Shown: piece after piece, positions 1 through 9,313 of the stretch
How the letters are laid out: each line of letters starts with the position of its first letter
Position numbering within the stretch: the first letter of the stretch is position 1
Assembly (NCBI GenBank): GCA_004297725.1
Contig: SCUS01000071.1
Span: 186,001-250,000 of the forward strand
DNA length: 64,000 nt
Direction: 5' to 3'
From: Myxococcaceae bacterium
Lineage (GTDB): Bacteria > Myxococcota_A > Polyangia > Polyangiales > Ga0077539
Translations under genes and position numbers: made by a program
Notes under the pieces: model-generated
What the model was told of the DNA's origin: nothing
The model's input: the letters and a program-made list of their open reading frames with translations, nothing else
The model's database searches: none

Positions 1-618
1 CCTCGACCGCAGCACCCTCGCCGAGGCCTCGGCCCTCACGGCGCTCGCCATCGCCACGTCGGTGTCTCCCGTGGCGCCCGCGGCCCGCCTCAGGCCCGCC
101 ACGCGGGCGAGGCCCTCGTCGAGCGCCGCGCGCGACTCCGAGAGCCGCAGCATCTCGTCGGCGCCCAGCACCCGGGCGTAGAGGTCGAGCGCCTCGCCGA
201 TCGCCACCCGGGCGCTGTTGCGAAGCTCCGCCTCGGCGGCCTCGGCCGCGGCTTCGGCGTGGCGCTCCCTGGCGCGCGGCGAGCCCGAGAGGTCGATGGG
301 CCAGGTGAGCGCGAAGCTGAAGTCGGGGATGGCGCCTCGGTCGCTGGTCCATCGGGGGCCGCTGCGGAGCTGGAGGCTGGGGTTCTCCCTCGCGGGCATC
401 GAGGCGCCCTCGCGCAGCGCGCGGGCCTCGCCCGATCGGGCCGTCGCCACGCGCACCCCCCACGACCGCCGCCGGGCCTGGTCGATCACGGCGTCGCGGT
501 CGAGCGCCTCCGGGCCAGGCTGCGCGTGCGCGGTCGCGGCCGCCGAGAGCGCGAGCAGCGCGAGGGCCACGCCGAGGAGCCACGGGCGGGAGCGACCGAG
601 CGGCCTCGCCAGCGTCAA
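1..618 (-). CDS. TolC-family outer-membrane efflux protein, N-terminal part (cut by window edge)
   Basis: The minus strand is open from the window edge to a TTG start at 618, giving about 206 residues. They begin with a basic n-region and a hydrophobic stretch ending A-T-A-H-A-Q, a good signal peptide cut near residue 31. The mature part shows the TolC-type pattern: a D-A-V-I-D-Q-A-R-R helix, an N-P-S-L-Q beta turn, a strand ending in T-W-P-I-D-L, and then a long Ala/Glu/Arg-rich helix. TolC-family proteins are the outer-membrane channels of tripartite efflux or type I secretion systems. No in-frame ATG or GTG lies upstream, so TTG is chosen; the signal peptide supports it. The C-terminal half and any pump genes lie outside the window, so the substrate is unknown. 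A second, full-length TolC-type gene is at 41845. Confidence 0.8.
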   Translation of the reverse strand, partial: MTLARPLGRSRPWLLGVALALLALSAAATAHAQPGPEALDRDAVIDQARRRSWGVRVATARSGEARALREGASMPARENPSLQLRSGPRWTSDRGAIPDFSFALTWPIDLSGSPRARERHAEAAAEAAEAELRNSARVAIGEALDLYARVLGADEMLRLSESRAALDEGLARVAGLRRAAGATGDTDVAMASAVRAEASARVLRSR

Positions 619-961
619 CGCGGGCGGTCTCCGCCGGGGGCTCCGTCGAGGGTCGATGGACGAGCCGGGGTCCGCAGGGGCGCGGCGGTCTCGTGGTCGA
701 CGGGCCGCGAGGGGTGAAGCACGGCGCGACCCTACCGCCGCGCAAGATCGACGGTCAATCGGCGTCGAAGGGCGTCCGAGCCTCCGGCTGGAGTCCGGAG
801 TACGAGCGCGGGTCGAGCCGCGCGGCTCCGTCGATGCGGGGGCGACCTTCGACCCGCGACGCATCTCGACCACCCCCGTCTGCGAAGGTCGTCGGGTCGG
901 CGAGGATGTTGAACGCGTCGACGTCTGGCTCCGACGGGACGCCGAGGGAGGGGGGGGAACG
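619..961. other. Intergenic region, 343 bp, no gene seen
   Basis: This stretch lies between two minus-strand genes. No ORF with a plausible start or protein-like composition was seen. It holds a possible sigma70 promoter for the TolC-type gene (729-758) and a small inverted repeat, CTCCGG at 782-787 paired with CCGGAG at 795-800, which might end the upstream lipoprotein transcript. No T-run follows the repeat. Confidence 0.6.
729..758 (-). promoter_or_regulatory. Possible sigma70 promoter for the TolC-type gene
   Basis: On the minus strand TTGACC (758 to 753) is followed, after 18 bp, by TAGGGT (734 to 729). The -35 is a 5/6 match and the -10 is weak. The TTG start at 618 lies about 110 nt downstream. 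TTGACC recurs upstream of several genes in the window. Confidence 0.4.
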
Positions 962-2710
962 TCAGCGCGGGGTGAGGCGGAAGCCGCCGCCGCTCGTGAT
1001 GACGCGGCGGTTGTTGGCGCCGATGAGCACCGCGCGGGTGCCGGCGGCGTTCTCGACGCCGACGGTGGCGTGACGCGCGGTCTGGAGGTCGGTCATGGTG
1101 CCCATCGCGAGCGAGCAGTAGTGCAGCTCGATGACCTGCGTGGCCTCGAAGAGCTTCGCCTGGAAGCGCAGCCTCGCGGTGGGGTCTTCGACGAGTCCCC
1201 AGTCGCTCCACTCGACGACGAAGCGGCGCGCGGGGGCCGTGCCGACGACGCCGGCGCGCAGGTCGCTGCCGAAGGTGGGCCGCGGCGCGAGCGCGTCCCA
1301 GAAGGGCGCGACGACTCCGTTGGGCGCCTCGGCGAGCGGGATCGCGCGGTTGATCGGGGTCGGGGCGACGGTGCCCGAGGTGCCCGCGACGAGCTGCATG
1401 AAGCCGTTGGCGCTGAGTCCGTAGCCGGCCACCGCGTCGCCGAAGAGCGCGAAGGCGAAGGGCAGCGCGCGCACTGGGGTGACGTTGTTGACGGTGCTGT
1501 AGTGGCCGACCGAGGGCACCGTCTCGCAGGAGGCCGAGATGCTCGAGGTCACATAGAACTGCGGCGCGACGCGGCCCGTGAGGTCGAAGGTGCCGAGGGG
1601 CGTGGAGGCGGTGGCCGACGCGCCGATGCGGAGGGTCTGCGCGGTGGGGCCGTCGTTGGGGACCACGATGGCCTCGGGGGCCCCGTCGCTGCCGGTGTGG
1701 ACGCGCGCGCGGCAGGTCCCCGGGCAGGTCGTGTAGGAGAAGAGCTCGGCGCCGTAGGGCGGCGCGCCCGTCGGGGTCATCGTCGCGATGAGCTCGCTCC
1801 CCGGCGGCACCGTCGCCTCGTAGTAGAGCGTCGGCACGCCCGTGAGGCCGCCGAGACAGAGGGAGCCGGTCGAGCCTCCGCGGCCGAGGTCGGCGTGCAC
1901 GGTCGAGCCGTCGGTGGGCAGCGGGAGCGCGCCGTCGCAGGTGGCGTTGGGGGCGGGCGGGTCGACGCGCACGTCGAGGTCGAAGGTGCCCGCGGGGCCC
2001 TGCGCGGCGACGTCGATGAGGACGTCGTGGGCGATGGGGAGCCCGGTCATGCCGGAGGAATACGAGTTCACGTAACGGAGGTGCTCGGGCGCGCCTGCGG
2101 CGGCGTAGGAGGCGACGCGAGAGCAGAGCGGGAGGCTGTCGCGGCAGGCGTCGAGCACGCGGACGTAGGGGTCCCACGCGGGCGCGCCGGTGGGCGTGAC
2201 CGTGACGAGGATCGACGACGCGGGAGGGACCGTGATCGCGTAGAAGAGGCGGTTGCCTGCGCCGCAGCTTGCGGAGGCGGGCGAGCCGAGGGCGCGGCGC
2301 AGGTCCTCGGCGGAGAGGTGGGTGGTGCCCGAGAGGGCAGTGGCCATGGCGCAGTCGGCGTTGGGCGCGGTCGCAACCGGGACATCGGTCGCAACCGGGA
2401 CATCGGTCGCAACCGGGACATCGGTCGCAACCGGGACATCGGTCGCGGCCGGGACATCGGGCGGGCTCGGGACATCGGGCGGAACGGGGACGTCGCGGGG
2501 AGGTGGGACGTCCGGGGCGACGGGGACGTCGGGCGCGGCGGTGTCGACGACGGCGGGCTCGTCGGGCGTGGCGGCGGGCGTGTCGAGGTCCTGGGCCGCG
2601 GCGTCGGGAGGGGGGGAGGGCGATGTGGCGTCACCGCAGCCCGAGAGGGCGAACGCGACGGGCAGCGCCAGGAGGAGGGACGGTGCGAGGTGGGTGCGGC
2701 GGAAGGCCAT
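962..2710 (-). CDS. Lipoprotein with DVP-repeat linker and nidogen-like C-terminal domain
   Basis: Predicted protein of 582 residues. It opens with a type II signal peptide whose lipobox is L-S-G-C (Cys25). Residues about 30-115 are a Pro/Asp/Val/Thr linker of the D-V-P type, ending in four identical V-A-T-D-V-P units. Two related modules of about 110 residues follow, each starting N-A-x-C and holding T-V-T-P-T-G-A-P or T-M-T-P-T-G-A-P. The C-terminal 190 residues resemble nidogen-like domains (A-P-F-W-D-x-L, F-V-V-E-W, F-Q-A-K-L-F-E). The start at 2710 is chosen because it puts the signal peptide first; an in-frame ATG at 2734 is possible and no clear Shine-Dalgarno sequence decides it. It is probably displayed on the outer membrane with the linker spanning the surface layer. 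No enzymatic residues are recognised, and function is unknown. Confidence 0.8.
   Translation of the reverse strand: MAFRRTHLAPSLLLALPVAFALSGCGDATSPSPPPDAAAQDLDTPAATPDEPAVVDTAAPDVPVAPDVPPPRDVPVPPDVPSPPDVPAATDVPVATDVPVATDVPVATDVPVATAPNADCAMATALSGTTHLSAEDLRRALGSPASASCGAGNRLFYAITVPPASSILVTVTPTGAPAWDPYVRVLDACRDSLPLCSRVASYAAAGAPEHLRYVNSYSSGMTGLPIAHDVLIDVAAQGPAGTFDLDVRVDPPAPNATCDGALPLPTDGSTVHADLGRGGSTGSLCLGGLTGVPTLYYEATVPPGSELIATMTPTGAPPYGAELFSYTTCPGTCRARVHTGSDGAPEAIVVPNDGPTAQTLRIGASATASTPLGTFDLTGRVAPQFYVTSSISASCETVPSVGHYSTVNNVTPVRALPFAFALFGDAVAGYGLSANGFMQLVAGTSGTVAPTPINRAIPLAEAPNGVVAPFWDALAPRPTFGSDLRAGVVGTAPARRFVVEWSDWGLVEDPTARLRFQAKLFEATQVIELHYCSLAMGTMTDLQTARHATVGVENAAGTRAVLIGANNRRVITSGGGFRLTPR
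2373..2444 (-). repeat. Perfect 18-bp tandem repeat, four copies, coding for VATDVP
   Basis: The 18-bp unit GCAACCGGGACATCGGTC occurs four times without a mismatch (2373-2390, 2391-2408, 2409-2426, 2427-2444) and then decays into related units. It lies in the linker of the lipoprotein gene. DNA-level identity, not just peptide identity, points to recent slippage or unequal exchange. Confidence 0.95.
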
Positions 2711-2909
2711 GGGCGGGTGCGACGGATCAAGCATGACGCGCGGCTTGATGTCCACGCGGGCACGGCCTCGCGCGCGGCATCACGCTCCGCAGCCTCGACG
2801 CCGGTGAGCCGTGCGCGAGCGGCAAGGAGTTCCGTAGCCACCGCGGCCCTCCTCGAGGGCAAGGACCTCCACGTCGCCCTGCAGCCCGTGAACGTCCACG
2901 GGTGGTTGC

Positions 2910-2926
2910 CCGGGCCGGTCGCCCGG
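2910..2926 (-). terminator. Possible hairpin after the FMN reductase gene
   Basis: CCGGGC (2910-2915) pairs with GCCCGG (2921-2926) over a 5-nt loop, immediately 3' of the minus-strand stop at 2928. No T-run follows, so intrinsic termination is uncertain. Confidence 0.3.
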
Positions 2927-2927
2927 C

Positions 2928-3443
2928 TCAGCCGAACGCCGCCCACACCCTCGCGAGCGCCGCGCGCCTTGCCGGCTCGACCACGAGGCTGTCGTCGCCG
3001 ATATCCTCGCGACCGATGGGCAGCGTGAGGCACGCAGCCTCGACCACGCGAGCCGTCACGTAGCCGAGCACCGTCGTGAGGGTGCCGAGGGCCCCGCCAC
3101 CGCGCCCGGGGGCCGCCACGTTGACCCAGGCAACGGGTTTGTCGGTGAGCACCGTGGAGCCCACGGTCCAGTCGAGCAGGTTCTTGAAGCTGCCGGGCAG
3201 GGTGCCGGCGTACTCGGGCGTGCAGATCACCACGGCGTCCGCAGCGTCGATCGCCGCGCGCAGCGCGACCACGGGCGCTGGCAGCGGCTCGTGGTCGTCG
3301 TCGGGGTTGAACGCCGGGAGCTCGGCGAGCCCGGTGTACAGGTGCGCCTCCGCGCCTTGCGGCGCGAGGGCCGCGATCGTCGCGAGCGCCGCCTGATTGG
3401 TCGATCGAGCCCGGGTGCTTCCCGAGACGAGCAGTAGCCGCAT
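2928..3443 (-). CDS. NADPH-dependent FMN reductase family protein
   Basis: Predicted cytosolic flavodoxin-fold protein of 171 residues. The N-terminus has the phosphate-binding loop of the family, L-L-V-S-G-S-T-R, right after the first strand. The middle holds P-E-Y-A-G-T-L-P-G-S-F-K-N-L-L-D-W, the second FMN-contact motif of NADPH-dependent FMN reductases (SsuE, ArsH and chromate-reductase-like enzymes). The family reduces flavin or quinones with NAD(P)H. The start at 3443 is chosen because the motif begins directly after it and a purine-rich ACGGAG lies about 9 nt upstream; the longer reading frame adds basic residues of no family likeness. It is transcribed divergently from the CDF exporter. 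The physiological substrate cannot be read from the sequence. Confidence 0.85.
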   Translation of the reverse strand: MRLLLVSGSTRARSTNQAALATIAALAPQGAEAHLYTGLAELPAFNPDDDHEPLPAPVVALRAAIDAADAVVICTPEYAGTLPGSFKNLLDWTVGSTVLTDKPVAWVNVAAPGRGGGALGTLTTVLGYVTARVVEAACLTLPIGREDIGDDSLVVEPARRAALARVWAAFG

Positions 3444-3693
3444 TCCGTGAGCTCCGTTTCCTTGCCGTGCGCAACGCGCGCGCTGCCTGCCACATTGCAC
3501 CCGTGGCCAGGCCACCCGTCCTGAGTATTCGCGCGAGCGGTGCGCATCACGCGCCGCACGGTCACCAACACCCGCGCCCGAGGGCGTGAGCGGGGCCCCG
3601 CAGCGGCTTGCACCACCCCCCGAACGACGGCGGTTGCGCCAACCCGTACTCCGAACCTCAGGCCGCGGCGCTATAACCCTTCGCGGAGCGTCG

Positions 3694-4728
3694 ATGACCC
3701 ACGACCACGACCACGACCACGACCACGGGGGCCACGACCACGAGGGCCACGACCACGAGGGCCACGACCACGACCACGACCACGAGGGCCACGAGCACGG
3801 CGGCCTCGGTCACCACCACCAGCACCACGCGGTGACGGGCGCGGCCTTCGGGGTCGGCGTGGGGCTCAACCTGACCTTCGTGGCGGTCGAGGCGGTGTTC
3901 GGGGTGATCTCGCACTCGATGGCCCTGATCGCCGACGCGGCGCACAACCTCGGCGACGTGCTGGGGCTGCTGCTGGCCTGGGGCGCCATGCTGCTCGCGC
4001 GCCGCCCTCCGTCGGTCCGCCGCACCTACGGCCTGCGCCGGGGGACCATCCTCGCGGCGGTGGCCAACGCGGTCACGCTGCTCGTCGCGGTGGGCGTGGT
4101 CTGCCGCGAGGCGGTGCTGCGCCTCGGCGACCCGCATCCGGTGCCGAGCGGGACGGTGATCGCCGTCGCGGCCGCCGGGGTGGCGGTCAACGGGGTGTCG
4201 GCGATGATGTTCCATCGCTCGCAGAAGTCGGACGTCAACGCGCGCGGGGCCTTCCTGCACCTGGCGAGCGACGCGCTGGTCTCCCTGGCCGTGGTGATCG
4301 CGGGCGTCGTCATGTGGCGCACCCGCTGGTGGTGGCTCGACCCGGCGATGAGCATCGTCGTCTCGCTGGTCATCGTCGTCAGCACCTGGTCGCTGCTGAA
4401 GGAGGCCCTCGACCTGAGCCTCGACGCGGTGCCGAGGCACATCGAGCTCGACGCCGTGCGCGAGTACCTCCTCGGGCTCCCCGGCGTGTGCGGCGTGCAC
4501 GACCTCCACGTCTGGGCGCTCAGCACCACGGACGTCGCGATGACCGCCCACCTGGTGATGCCCGCGGGCACCGTGACGCGCTCGTTTCAGGGCCGCGTGG
4601 CCGACGCGATGCGCTCCCGCTTCGGCATCGGGCACACGACGGTGCAGGTCGAGGAGCCGCTCGGCGACGACGACTCCGGCGCCCCGGGCTGCGAGCACGC
4701 CAGCGCCTGCGAGATCACGCCGCGGTAG
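3694..4728 (+). CDS. CDF-family cation efflux protein with His-rich N-terminus (CzcD/ZitB type)
   Basis: Predicted inner-membrane antiporter of 344 residues. The first 45 residues are a His/Asp-rich tract of repeated H-D, H-E-G-H-D and H-D-H units, typical of zinc or cobalt exporters. Six membrane segments follow. Helices 2 and 5 carry the HxxxD pairs expected of the metal site: H-N-L-G-D after A-L-I-A-D-A-A, and H-L-A-S-D-A. After the last helix comes the cytoplasmic ferredoxin-like domain, with D-L-H-V-W-A-L-S. CDF proteins export Zn(II), Co(II) or Cd(II) in exchange for protons. The ATG at 3694 starts exactly at the His tract; a TATAAC box lies 17 nt upstream. Metal preference cannot be fixed from sequence. 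Confidence 0.93.
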   Translation: MTHDHDHDHDHGGHDHEGHDHEGHDHDHDHEGHEHGGLGHHHQHHAVTGAAFGVGVGLNLTFVAVEAVFGVISHSMALIADAAHNLGDVLGLLLAWGAMLLARRPPSVRRTYGLRRGTILAAVANAVTLLVAVGVVCREAVLRLGDPHPVPSGTVIAVAAAGVAVNGVSAMMFHRSQKSDVNARGAFLHLASDALVSLAVVIAGVVMWRTRWWWLDPAMSIVVSLVIVVSTWSLLKEALDLSLDAVPRHIELDAVREYLLGLPGVCGVHDLHVWALSTTDVAMTAHLVMPAGTVTRSFQGRVADAMRSRFGIGHTTVQVEEPLGDDDSGAPGCEHASACEITPR

Positions 4729-4771
4729 ACTCGGCGCCCGGGTTGGCTGAACCTCCGGCCACCCCCCCTCC

Positions 4772-6022
4772 ATGACGCCCCTTCGCGCCCTCGGTCCCGC
4801 CCTCGCGCTTCTCCTGCTCGGAGCGTGTTCGTCTCCGACGCCGGTCTCCGACGCCTCCGTCGACCTCGGCGCCGACCTCGGCGTCGACACCGCGACGCCC
4901 GCGGTGATGGACGCCTCGGACGACCGCTTCGACAGCGGCGTCGCGGCGCTTCGCGAGGGGGAGATCCCTCGCACCTTCCGCGACGAGACCCTCCCGGAGT
5001 TTCGCGTCGACCTCGGCGCCGCCGACCTCGCCTCGCTGCTCGTCGAGGGCAGCACCGCGCGCGTCCCCATGACCCTGCGCTACCTCGGCGGAGCCTACCG
5101 GGGGACCATCCGACAGCGCCTCGGCAACAACTCGCGCTGCGGGGCGCTGCGGCAGTTTCGCATCGACTTCCCCGCTCCGATCACCTTCCCGGACGGCTAC
5201 CGCACCGACCGCTTCGAGACCGACCGCGGCCGCTGCTACGTGCTCCACGAGTGGCTCTCCGTCAGCGTGATGCGCCGGGTGGCCGAGATGCACCCCGAGC
5301 TGCGGCTGCCCTTCAAGTACACCAACGTCGTCGCGATCTATTTCAACGACGCGCTCTATCACGTCGAGACGCTCACCGAGGACGTGGGCCGCGACCTCGG
5401 CCAGCGCATCGAGGGCACCCGCAACGTCAGCTTCTACGAGAACGGCTGCTACCTCGCGGAGACGACGGGCTTCATCGGCGAGTTCTGCCGCACCTTCGAC
5501 CGGGCGCGCCTCTCGTCGATGCTCGACATCCCGGTCTACCTCCAGTGGTCGGCGACGGTGATGGCCCTCGCGCCCGGGGACAACTACCCCGACCGCCCGT
5601 ACAACTGGGTGCTGATGCGCAACGACGACACCGGCGTGGCGCGCCCGCTCGGCGACGACTGGGACGAGGTCCCGGCGCTGGAGCCCGACGCGCAGGCCGA
5701 CCCCTTCACGCCGGCGCACCCCTCCGGCGACCTGCAGCGGCACTTCACCTCGCTGCTGACCGAGCCCGACCTCCGAGAGCGCTACGTGGCCGCCCTCGGC
5801 GACGCGCGCCGCGCGATGGACCCGGCGGTCACGCTCCCGCGGCTGGCGATGAAATACGCCCAGGTGAGAGCGCTGCTGGGGCGCGTGCCGGGCCTGCCCC
5901 TGACGCTGGAGCAATACGACAACCTGTATGACGTCCACGGCGAGGTGCCGCGCTTCTTCAGGGAGCGCTACGACTTCCTCGGCGGCGCGACGGGCCTCGG
6001 CGACGCGGGCGTCACCCGCTGA
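4772..6022 (+). CDS. CotH-kinase-family lipoprotein
   Basis: Predicted lipoprotein of 416 residues; lipobox L-L-G-A-C (Cys19) followed by an Asp/Val-rich spacer. From about residue 65 the protein has the CotH layout: F-R-V-D-L near the start, [14 protein letters not shown] followed by R-Q-F-R-I-D-F, then [17 protein letters not shown] and later D-D-W-D-E. In spore-formers CotH is an atypical kinase that phosphorylates coat proteins with ATP, and related domains occur widely in surface proteins of other bacteria. Here the domain would sit on the cell surface, so a kinase role is uncertain. The last 11 bp overlap the convergent gene that ends at 6012. No partner gene is recognised nearby. Confidence 0.75.
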   Translation: MTPLRALGPALALLLLGACSSPTPVSDASVDLGADLGVDTATPAVMDASDDRFDSGVAALREGEIPRTFRDETLPEFRVDLGAADLASLLVEGSTARVPMTLRYLGGAYRGTIRQRLGNNSRCGALRQFRIDFPAPITFPDGYRTDRFETDRGRCYVLHEWLSVSVMRRVAEMHPELRLPFKYTNVVAIYFNDALYHVETLTEDVGRDLGQRIEGTRNVSFYENGCYLAETTGFIGEFCRTFDRARLSSMLDIPVYLQWSATVMALAPGDNYPDRPYNWVLMRNDDTGVARPLGDDWDEVPALEPDAQADPFTPAHPSGDLQRHFTSLLTEPDLRERYVAALGDARRAMDPAVTLPRLAMKYAQVRALLGRVPGLPLTLEQYDNLYDVHGEVPRFFRERYDFLGGATGLGDAGVTR

Positions 6023-7859
6023 AGGCGTAGCCGAGGAGCTGCTCCATCACCTGCCCCTCGCAGCGGGCGTCGGGGGAGATGAAGTGGTCCGTCCCTTCGC
6101 CCACGCGGCAGCGGTAGAGCGGCGCCCTCCCGGGCCCGGCGCCGGTCTCGATGTAGCCCACCGGACCGAGCGGTCGCAGCCCCTCGCAGCCCGCCTCGCG
6201 GGAGAGCAGGTCGTGCTGCCCCACGCGGCACTCGTAGAGCATCACGGCGCCCGGGTGGGGCTCCCTCCAGAGGCGCCAGCTCTGCTCGACGCGGAAGCCC
6301 GGCGGGGGATTGCGCGACGAGGCCCAGTGCCCTCGCGCCGCGGAGTAGCTGCGGCGCAGGCGGGTGTACGGGAGGTCCTCGAAGCCGCACGAGAGCATCG
6401 GGGGCGTGAGGTCGCTGCGGTTGGAGAGGGCCCACACCGCCCACGCGGGCTTCGGGCTGCCGTCGGGGTTGCGCAGCCCGAGGCCGAGCCCGTCGGCGAG
6501 CTCCACCGGGTGGTCGCTCATGCGGTGATAGATGTAGCTCTCGACGCCGGGCGTCCCGAGCACGTTGCGCAGCGACTCGCAGACGCCGGTGGCCTGCGCC
6601 GAGGGCGATGAGTTCGGCGCGACGGAGTTCACGCCGCTCTCGGTGAGCTGGATCTCCCAGGCGCTCGGGGTCGAGGGGAAGTTCTGCCGCAGCCAGCCGG
6701 GCAGCACGCCGAGCGAGCCGTAGGTCACCTGCGGATCGTCGTCGGCGGAGAACTCCGGCCGGAGCAGGTTCGGGGGATAGGGGTGATAGGCGACGCGCCA
6801 GGCGCGCGACCCGACGCGGGCGGCGAAGCCCCGGAGGAAGGTCTCGCCGGAGAGCAGCGGGCTGGCGGCGGAGGGGCGGTCGAAGGCGGTGCCGAAGTGG
6901 TGCTCCAGGGAGATGAGCACCTTGGCCGAGGGCTGCTCGGCGACGATGGCGTCGTAGGCGGCGTTGTAGAGCGCGGCGTAGGTGCTGATCCACCGGGTGG
7001 TGTCGCAGGGGCCCGCGCTCCCGCCGCAGCCCACGTCGAACCAGTCGTTGGAGTTCACCTCGTTCTGGATGACGAAGTCCGCGATGCGCCCGTGGCCCCG
7101 GCGGCCGTCGTAGCGGGCCGCGATGAAGCGGGCGAAGCGGGCGTAGTCCACCGGGTCGTCGGGCGCGCAGAAGCCCTCGAAGCCCGGCGCCGCGGGGGTG
7201 CAGCTGCGGGTGGTGCGGGCCCACGCGGGGGTGCCGTAGACCACCGCGGTGACGACGAGACCGCGGCGGGTCCACTCGCGGATGGCGTTGTCGACGTTGG
7301 GCTCGACGGTGAAGCAGTGGCCCTCGAAGGCGTGGGCCCCGGAGGCGCACGGCGGGGCCGAGCGGGAGCCCTCCCACTGGTACCAGACGAGGTTCATGGC
7401 GACGCCGCCGACGTTGTTGCCGGAGACCTCGTCGTAGGAGGGCCAGAAGTCGGGCTGGAGCCCCTTGATGCGATAGAGGCTGCGCGTGGGGTAGGGGAGC
7501 GGCGGAGGCAGCACGTCCACCGAAGGCGGAACATCGCGCACCGGAGGGACATCGACGGGCGATGGGCGATCGACCGCGGGAGGGACGTCGATGGCGATGG
7601 GGACATCGCGCACCGGAGGGACGTCGAGGGGCGATGGGCGATCGACCGCAGGAGGGACGTCGATGGCGGTGGGGACATCGCGCACCGGAGGGACGTCGAC
7701 GGCCTGAGGGAGGTCGATGGGAGCGCCCCTGTCCTCGGCGGGTGAGGCGTCCTTCCCCTTCACCGAGGCGTCGAGCTCGGGCACGTCGGGGACGCCCTCG
7801 GTGCTGGCGCAGCCGAGGAGCAGCGCGGCGGCCAGCGCGTGGCGGCGCGCGGCGATCAC
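6012..7859 (-). CDS. Glycoside-hydrolase-like lipoprotein (DUF5722-type) with DVP linker and DUF5648-like C-terminus
   Basis: Predicted lipoprotein of 615 residues starting at GTG 7859, which overlaps the mgtE stop as GTGA, so translation is probably coupled. Lipobox L-L-G-C (Cys17). Residues about 25-110 are D-V-P-P-V-R-D-V-P type repeats. A TIM-barrel-like domain follows: [11 protein letters not shown] gives the N-E pair of clan-A glycosidases, and [10 protein letters not shown] supplies a second glutamate at the expected later position. This agrees with DUF5722 proteins, thought to be endoglycosidases. The last 90 residues hold two Cys-containing repeats (L-Y-E-C-R-V-G, L-Y-R-C-R-V-G) resembling DUF5648. 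It would act on a glycan outside the cell, or as a surface binder if inactive. The substrate is unknown. Confidence 0.72.
   Translation of the reverse strand: MIAARRHALAAALLLGCASTEGVPDVPELDASVKGKDASPAEDRGAPIDLPQAVDVPPVRDVPTAIDVPPAVDRPSPLDVPPVRDVPIAIDVPPAVDRPSPVDVPPVRDVPPSVDVLPPPLPYPTRSLYRIKGLQPDFWPSYDEVSGNNVGGVAMNLVWYQWEGSRSAPPCASGAHAFEGHCFTVEPNVDNAIREWTRRGLVVTAVVYGTPAWARTTRSCTPAAPGFEGFCAPDDPVDYARFARFIAARYDGRRGHGRIADFVIQNEVNSNDWFDVGCGGSAGPCDTTRWISTYAALYNAAYDAIVAEQPSAKVLISLEHHFGTAFDRPSAASPLLSGETFLRGFAARVGSRAWRVAYHPYPPNLLRPEFSADDDPQVTYGSLGVLPGWLRQNFPSTPSAWEIQLTESGVNSVAPNSSPSAQATGVCESLRNVLGTPGVESYIYHRMSDHPVELADGLGLGLRNPDGSPKPAWAVWALSNRSDLTPPMLSCGFEDLPYTRLRRSYSAARGHWASSRNPPPGFRVEQSWRLWREPHPGAVMLYECRVGQHDLLSREAGCEGLRPLGPVGYIETGAGPGRAPLYRCRVGEGTDHFISPDARCEGQVMEQLLGYAFSG
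7537..7703 (-). repeat. 72-bp direct repeat, 2.3 copies, inside the DVP linker
   Basis: Copies at 7537-7608 and 7609-7680 differ at about four positions; a third partial copy begins at 7681. Each encodes 24 residues of the D-V-P-P-V-R/D-R-P-S linker. The repeat is in phase with the reading frame, so copy number can change without breaking the protein. Confidence 0.9.
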
Positions 7860-9169
7860 AGCAGGGTGCCTCGGAGAAGCACCTGGGCGACGTTGAAGTA
7901 GATGATGAGCCCGGCGACGTCGACCAGCGTGGCGACGAAGGGCGCCGAGGCGGTCGCCGGATCGAAGCCGAAGCGCTTCACGATGAAGGGCAGCATCGAG
8001 CCCGCGATGGTGCCCCAGCTCACGACGCCGATGAGGCTGAAGGCCACGGTGATGCCGATGCGCACATAGGCCGGGCCGTAGGGGTGGAAGAGCGACTGCC
8101 AGACCAGCACCCGGACGAAGCCGATGCTGGCGAGGATGGCGCCGAGCGCGAGGCCCGCGGCGATCTCCCGCCGGACGATGAGCCACCAGTCGCGGCCGGT
8201 GATCTCGCCGAGCGCCATCGCGCGGATGATCAGCGTGGTGGCCTGCGAGCCGGAGTTGCCGCCGCTGGAGATGATCAGCGGGATGAAGAGCGTGAGCACC
8301 ACCGCGCGGGCGATCTCGTGCTCGTAGTGGGCCATGGCGCTCGCGGTGAGCATCTCGCCCACGAAGAGCGCCGCCAGCCAGCCGCCGCGCTTCTTCACCA
8401 TCGCGCCGAAGCCGGTCTCCATGTAGGGCGTGTCGAGCGCCTCCATGCCTCCGAGCTTCTGGATGTCCTCGGTGGCCTCGTGCTGCACCACGTCGACGAT
8501 GTCGTCGACGGTCACGATGCCCTTCATGCGCCCGTCGGCGTCGACCACCGGCAGCGCGTTGAGGTCGTGCTCCGCGATCACCCTGGCCACGGCCTCCTGG
8601 TCCATGGTGTCGGGCACCGAGATCACGGCGGTGTGCATCACCTCCGCGAGCGGCTTGCTGCCCGGCGCCGTGAACAGGTCGCGGAAGGTCACCACCCCCC
8701 GGATGCGCTGCTCCTGGTCGAGCACGTACGCGTAGTAGATCGTCTCGAGCTGCTCCCTCGCCTGTCGCCGCAGGTACCGGATCGCCTCGTCCACGGTCAT
8801 CTCCGGCCGCAGCCGGGCGAAGCGAGGGCTCATCAGCCCGCCCGCGGCGTCCTCCGCGTAGGCCATCAGCGCGGCCACCTCGCGGCGCGACACGTCGTCG
8901 AGCTGCCCCAGGAAGGCCGGTCGCTCGTCCTCCGGAAGCTCCTGCACCAGGTCGGCCGCGTCGTCGGGCGCGAGCAGCCGGAGCCAGAGCCTGCGCTCCC
9001 CGCTGCGCATCGACCGGAGCATGGAGGCCTGCTCGTGCGTCGAGAGCCCGAGGAAGAACTCGTCGGCCTCGGAGCGGTCGAGGTGCTGGAAGCCCTCGAG
9101 CCGCTCGATGGAGGAGAGCACGGCCCAGGCGTCGCGAAGCTCGTCGCCGGTGAGTCTGGCGTCACTCAT
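7856..9169 (-). CDS. mgtE: Magnesium transporter MgtE
   Basis: Predicted inner-membrane Mg2+ channel of 437 residues, normal for the family. Residues about 1-130 form the acidic helical N domain, including the M-R-S-G-E-R and [10 protein letters not shown] type repeats. Residues about 130-255 are a CBS pair ([28 protein letters not shown]). Five membrane helices follow from about 280, with the family motif [12 protein letters not shown] and later [13 protein letters not shown]. The cytoplasmic part closes the pore when Mg2+ is plentiful. The gene is read from a good sigma70-type promoter and its stop overlaps the start of the glycosidase-like gene. No M-box-like structure is evident in its short leader. 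Confidence 0.95.
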   Translation of the reverse strand: MSDARLTGDELRDAWAVLSSIERLEGFQHLDRSEADEFFLGLSTHEQASMLRSMRSGERRLWLRLLAPDDAADLVQELPEDERPAFLGQLDDVSRREVAALMAYAEDAAGGLMSPRFARLRPEMTVDEAIRYLRRQAREQLETIYYAYVLDQEQRIRGVVTFRDLFTAPGSKPLAEVMHTAVISVPDTMDQEAVARVIAEHDLNALPVVDADGRMKGIVTVDDIVDVVQHEATEDIQKLGGMEALDTPYMETGFGAMVKKRGGWLAALFVGEMLTASAMAHYEHEIARAVVLTLFIPLIISSGGNSGSQATTLIIRAMALGEITGRDWWLIVRREIAAGLALGAILASIGFVRVLVWQSLFHPYGPAYVRIGITVAFSLIGVVSWGTIAGSMLPFIVKRFGFDPATASAPFVATLVDVAGLIIYFNVAQVLLRGTLL

Positions 9170-9222
9170 GTCGGCACCTCGGCGAAGCGGCTGGTAAAGG
9201 GTCTCTCTCGCGGTCGCCGTGG

Positions 9223-9252
9223 CCTATGACCGGGAACGCAAAGCCCTGTCAA
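9223..9252 (-). promoter_or_regulatory. Sigma70-type promoter for mgtE
   Basis: On the minus strand the perfect -35 TTGACA (9252 to 9247) is followed after 18 bp by CATAGG (9228 to 9223). The start codon at 9169 lies 53 nt beyond the -10. The -10 matches only three consensus positions. Confidence 0.55.
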
Positions 9253-9313
9253 GGAAGACCTTGCGCGCCCACCGCTTGGCGCGTGCAACGGCCCTCGGGG
9301 TGGGCTTATCCTG

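Noticed and set aside
218..3028. A 936-residue plus-strand ORF across the start of the window
   Set aside because: It is antisense to a TolC-type gene, a lipoprotein and an FMN reductase that show real motifs; its composition is almost all Arg, Gly, Ala and Asp, as expected of a high-GC shadow.
3694..3830. Short tandem GACCAC/CACGAC repeats, looked at as a CRISPR-like or microsatellite element
   Set aside because: They encode the His-rich N-terminus of the CDF exporter; irregular spacing, no unique spacers.
9170..9313. A possible M-box riboswitch before mgtE
   Set aside because: The leader between the likely promoter and the start is only about 50 nt, too short, and no conserved M-box segments are seen.
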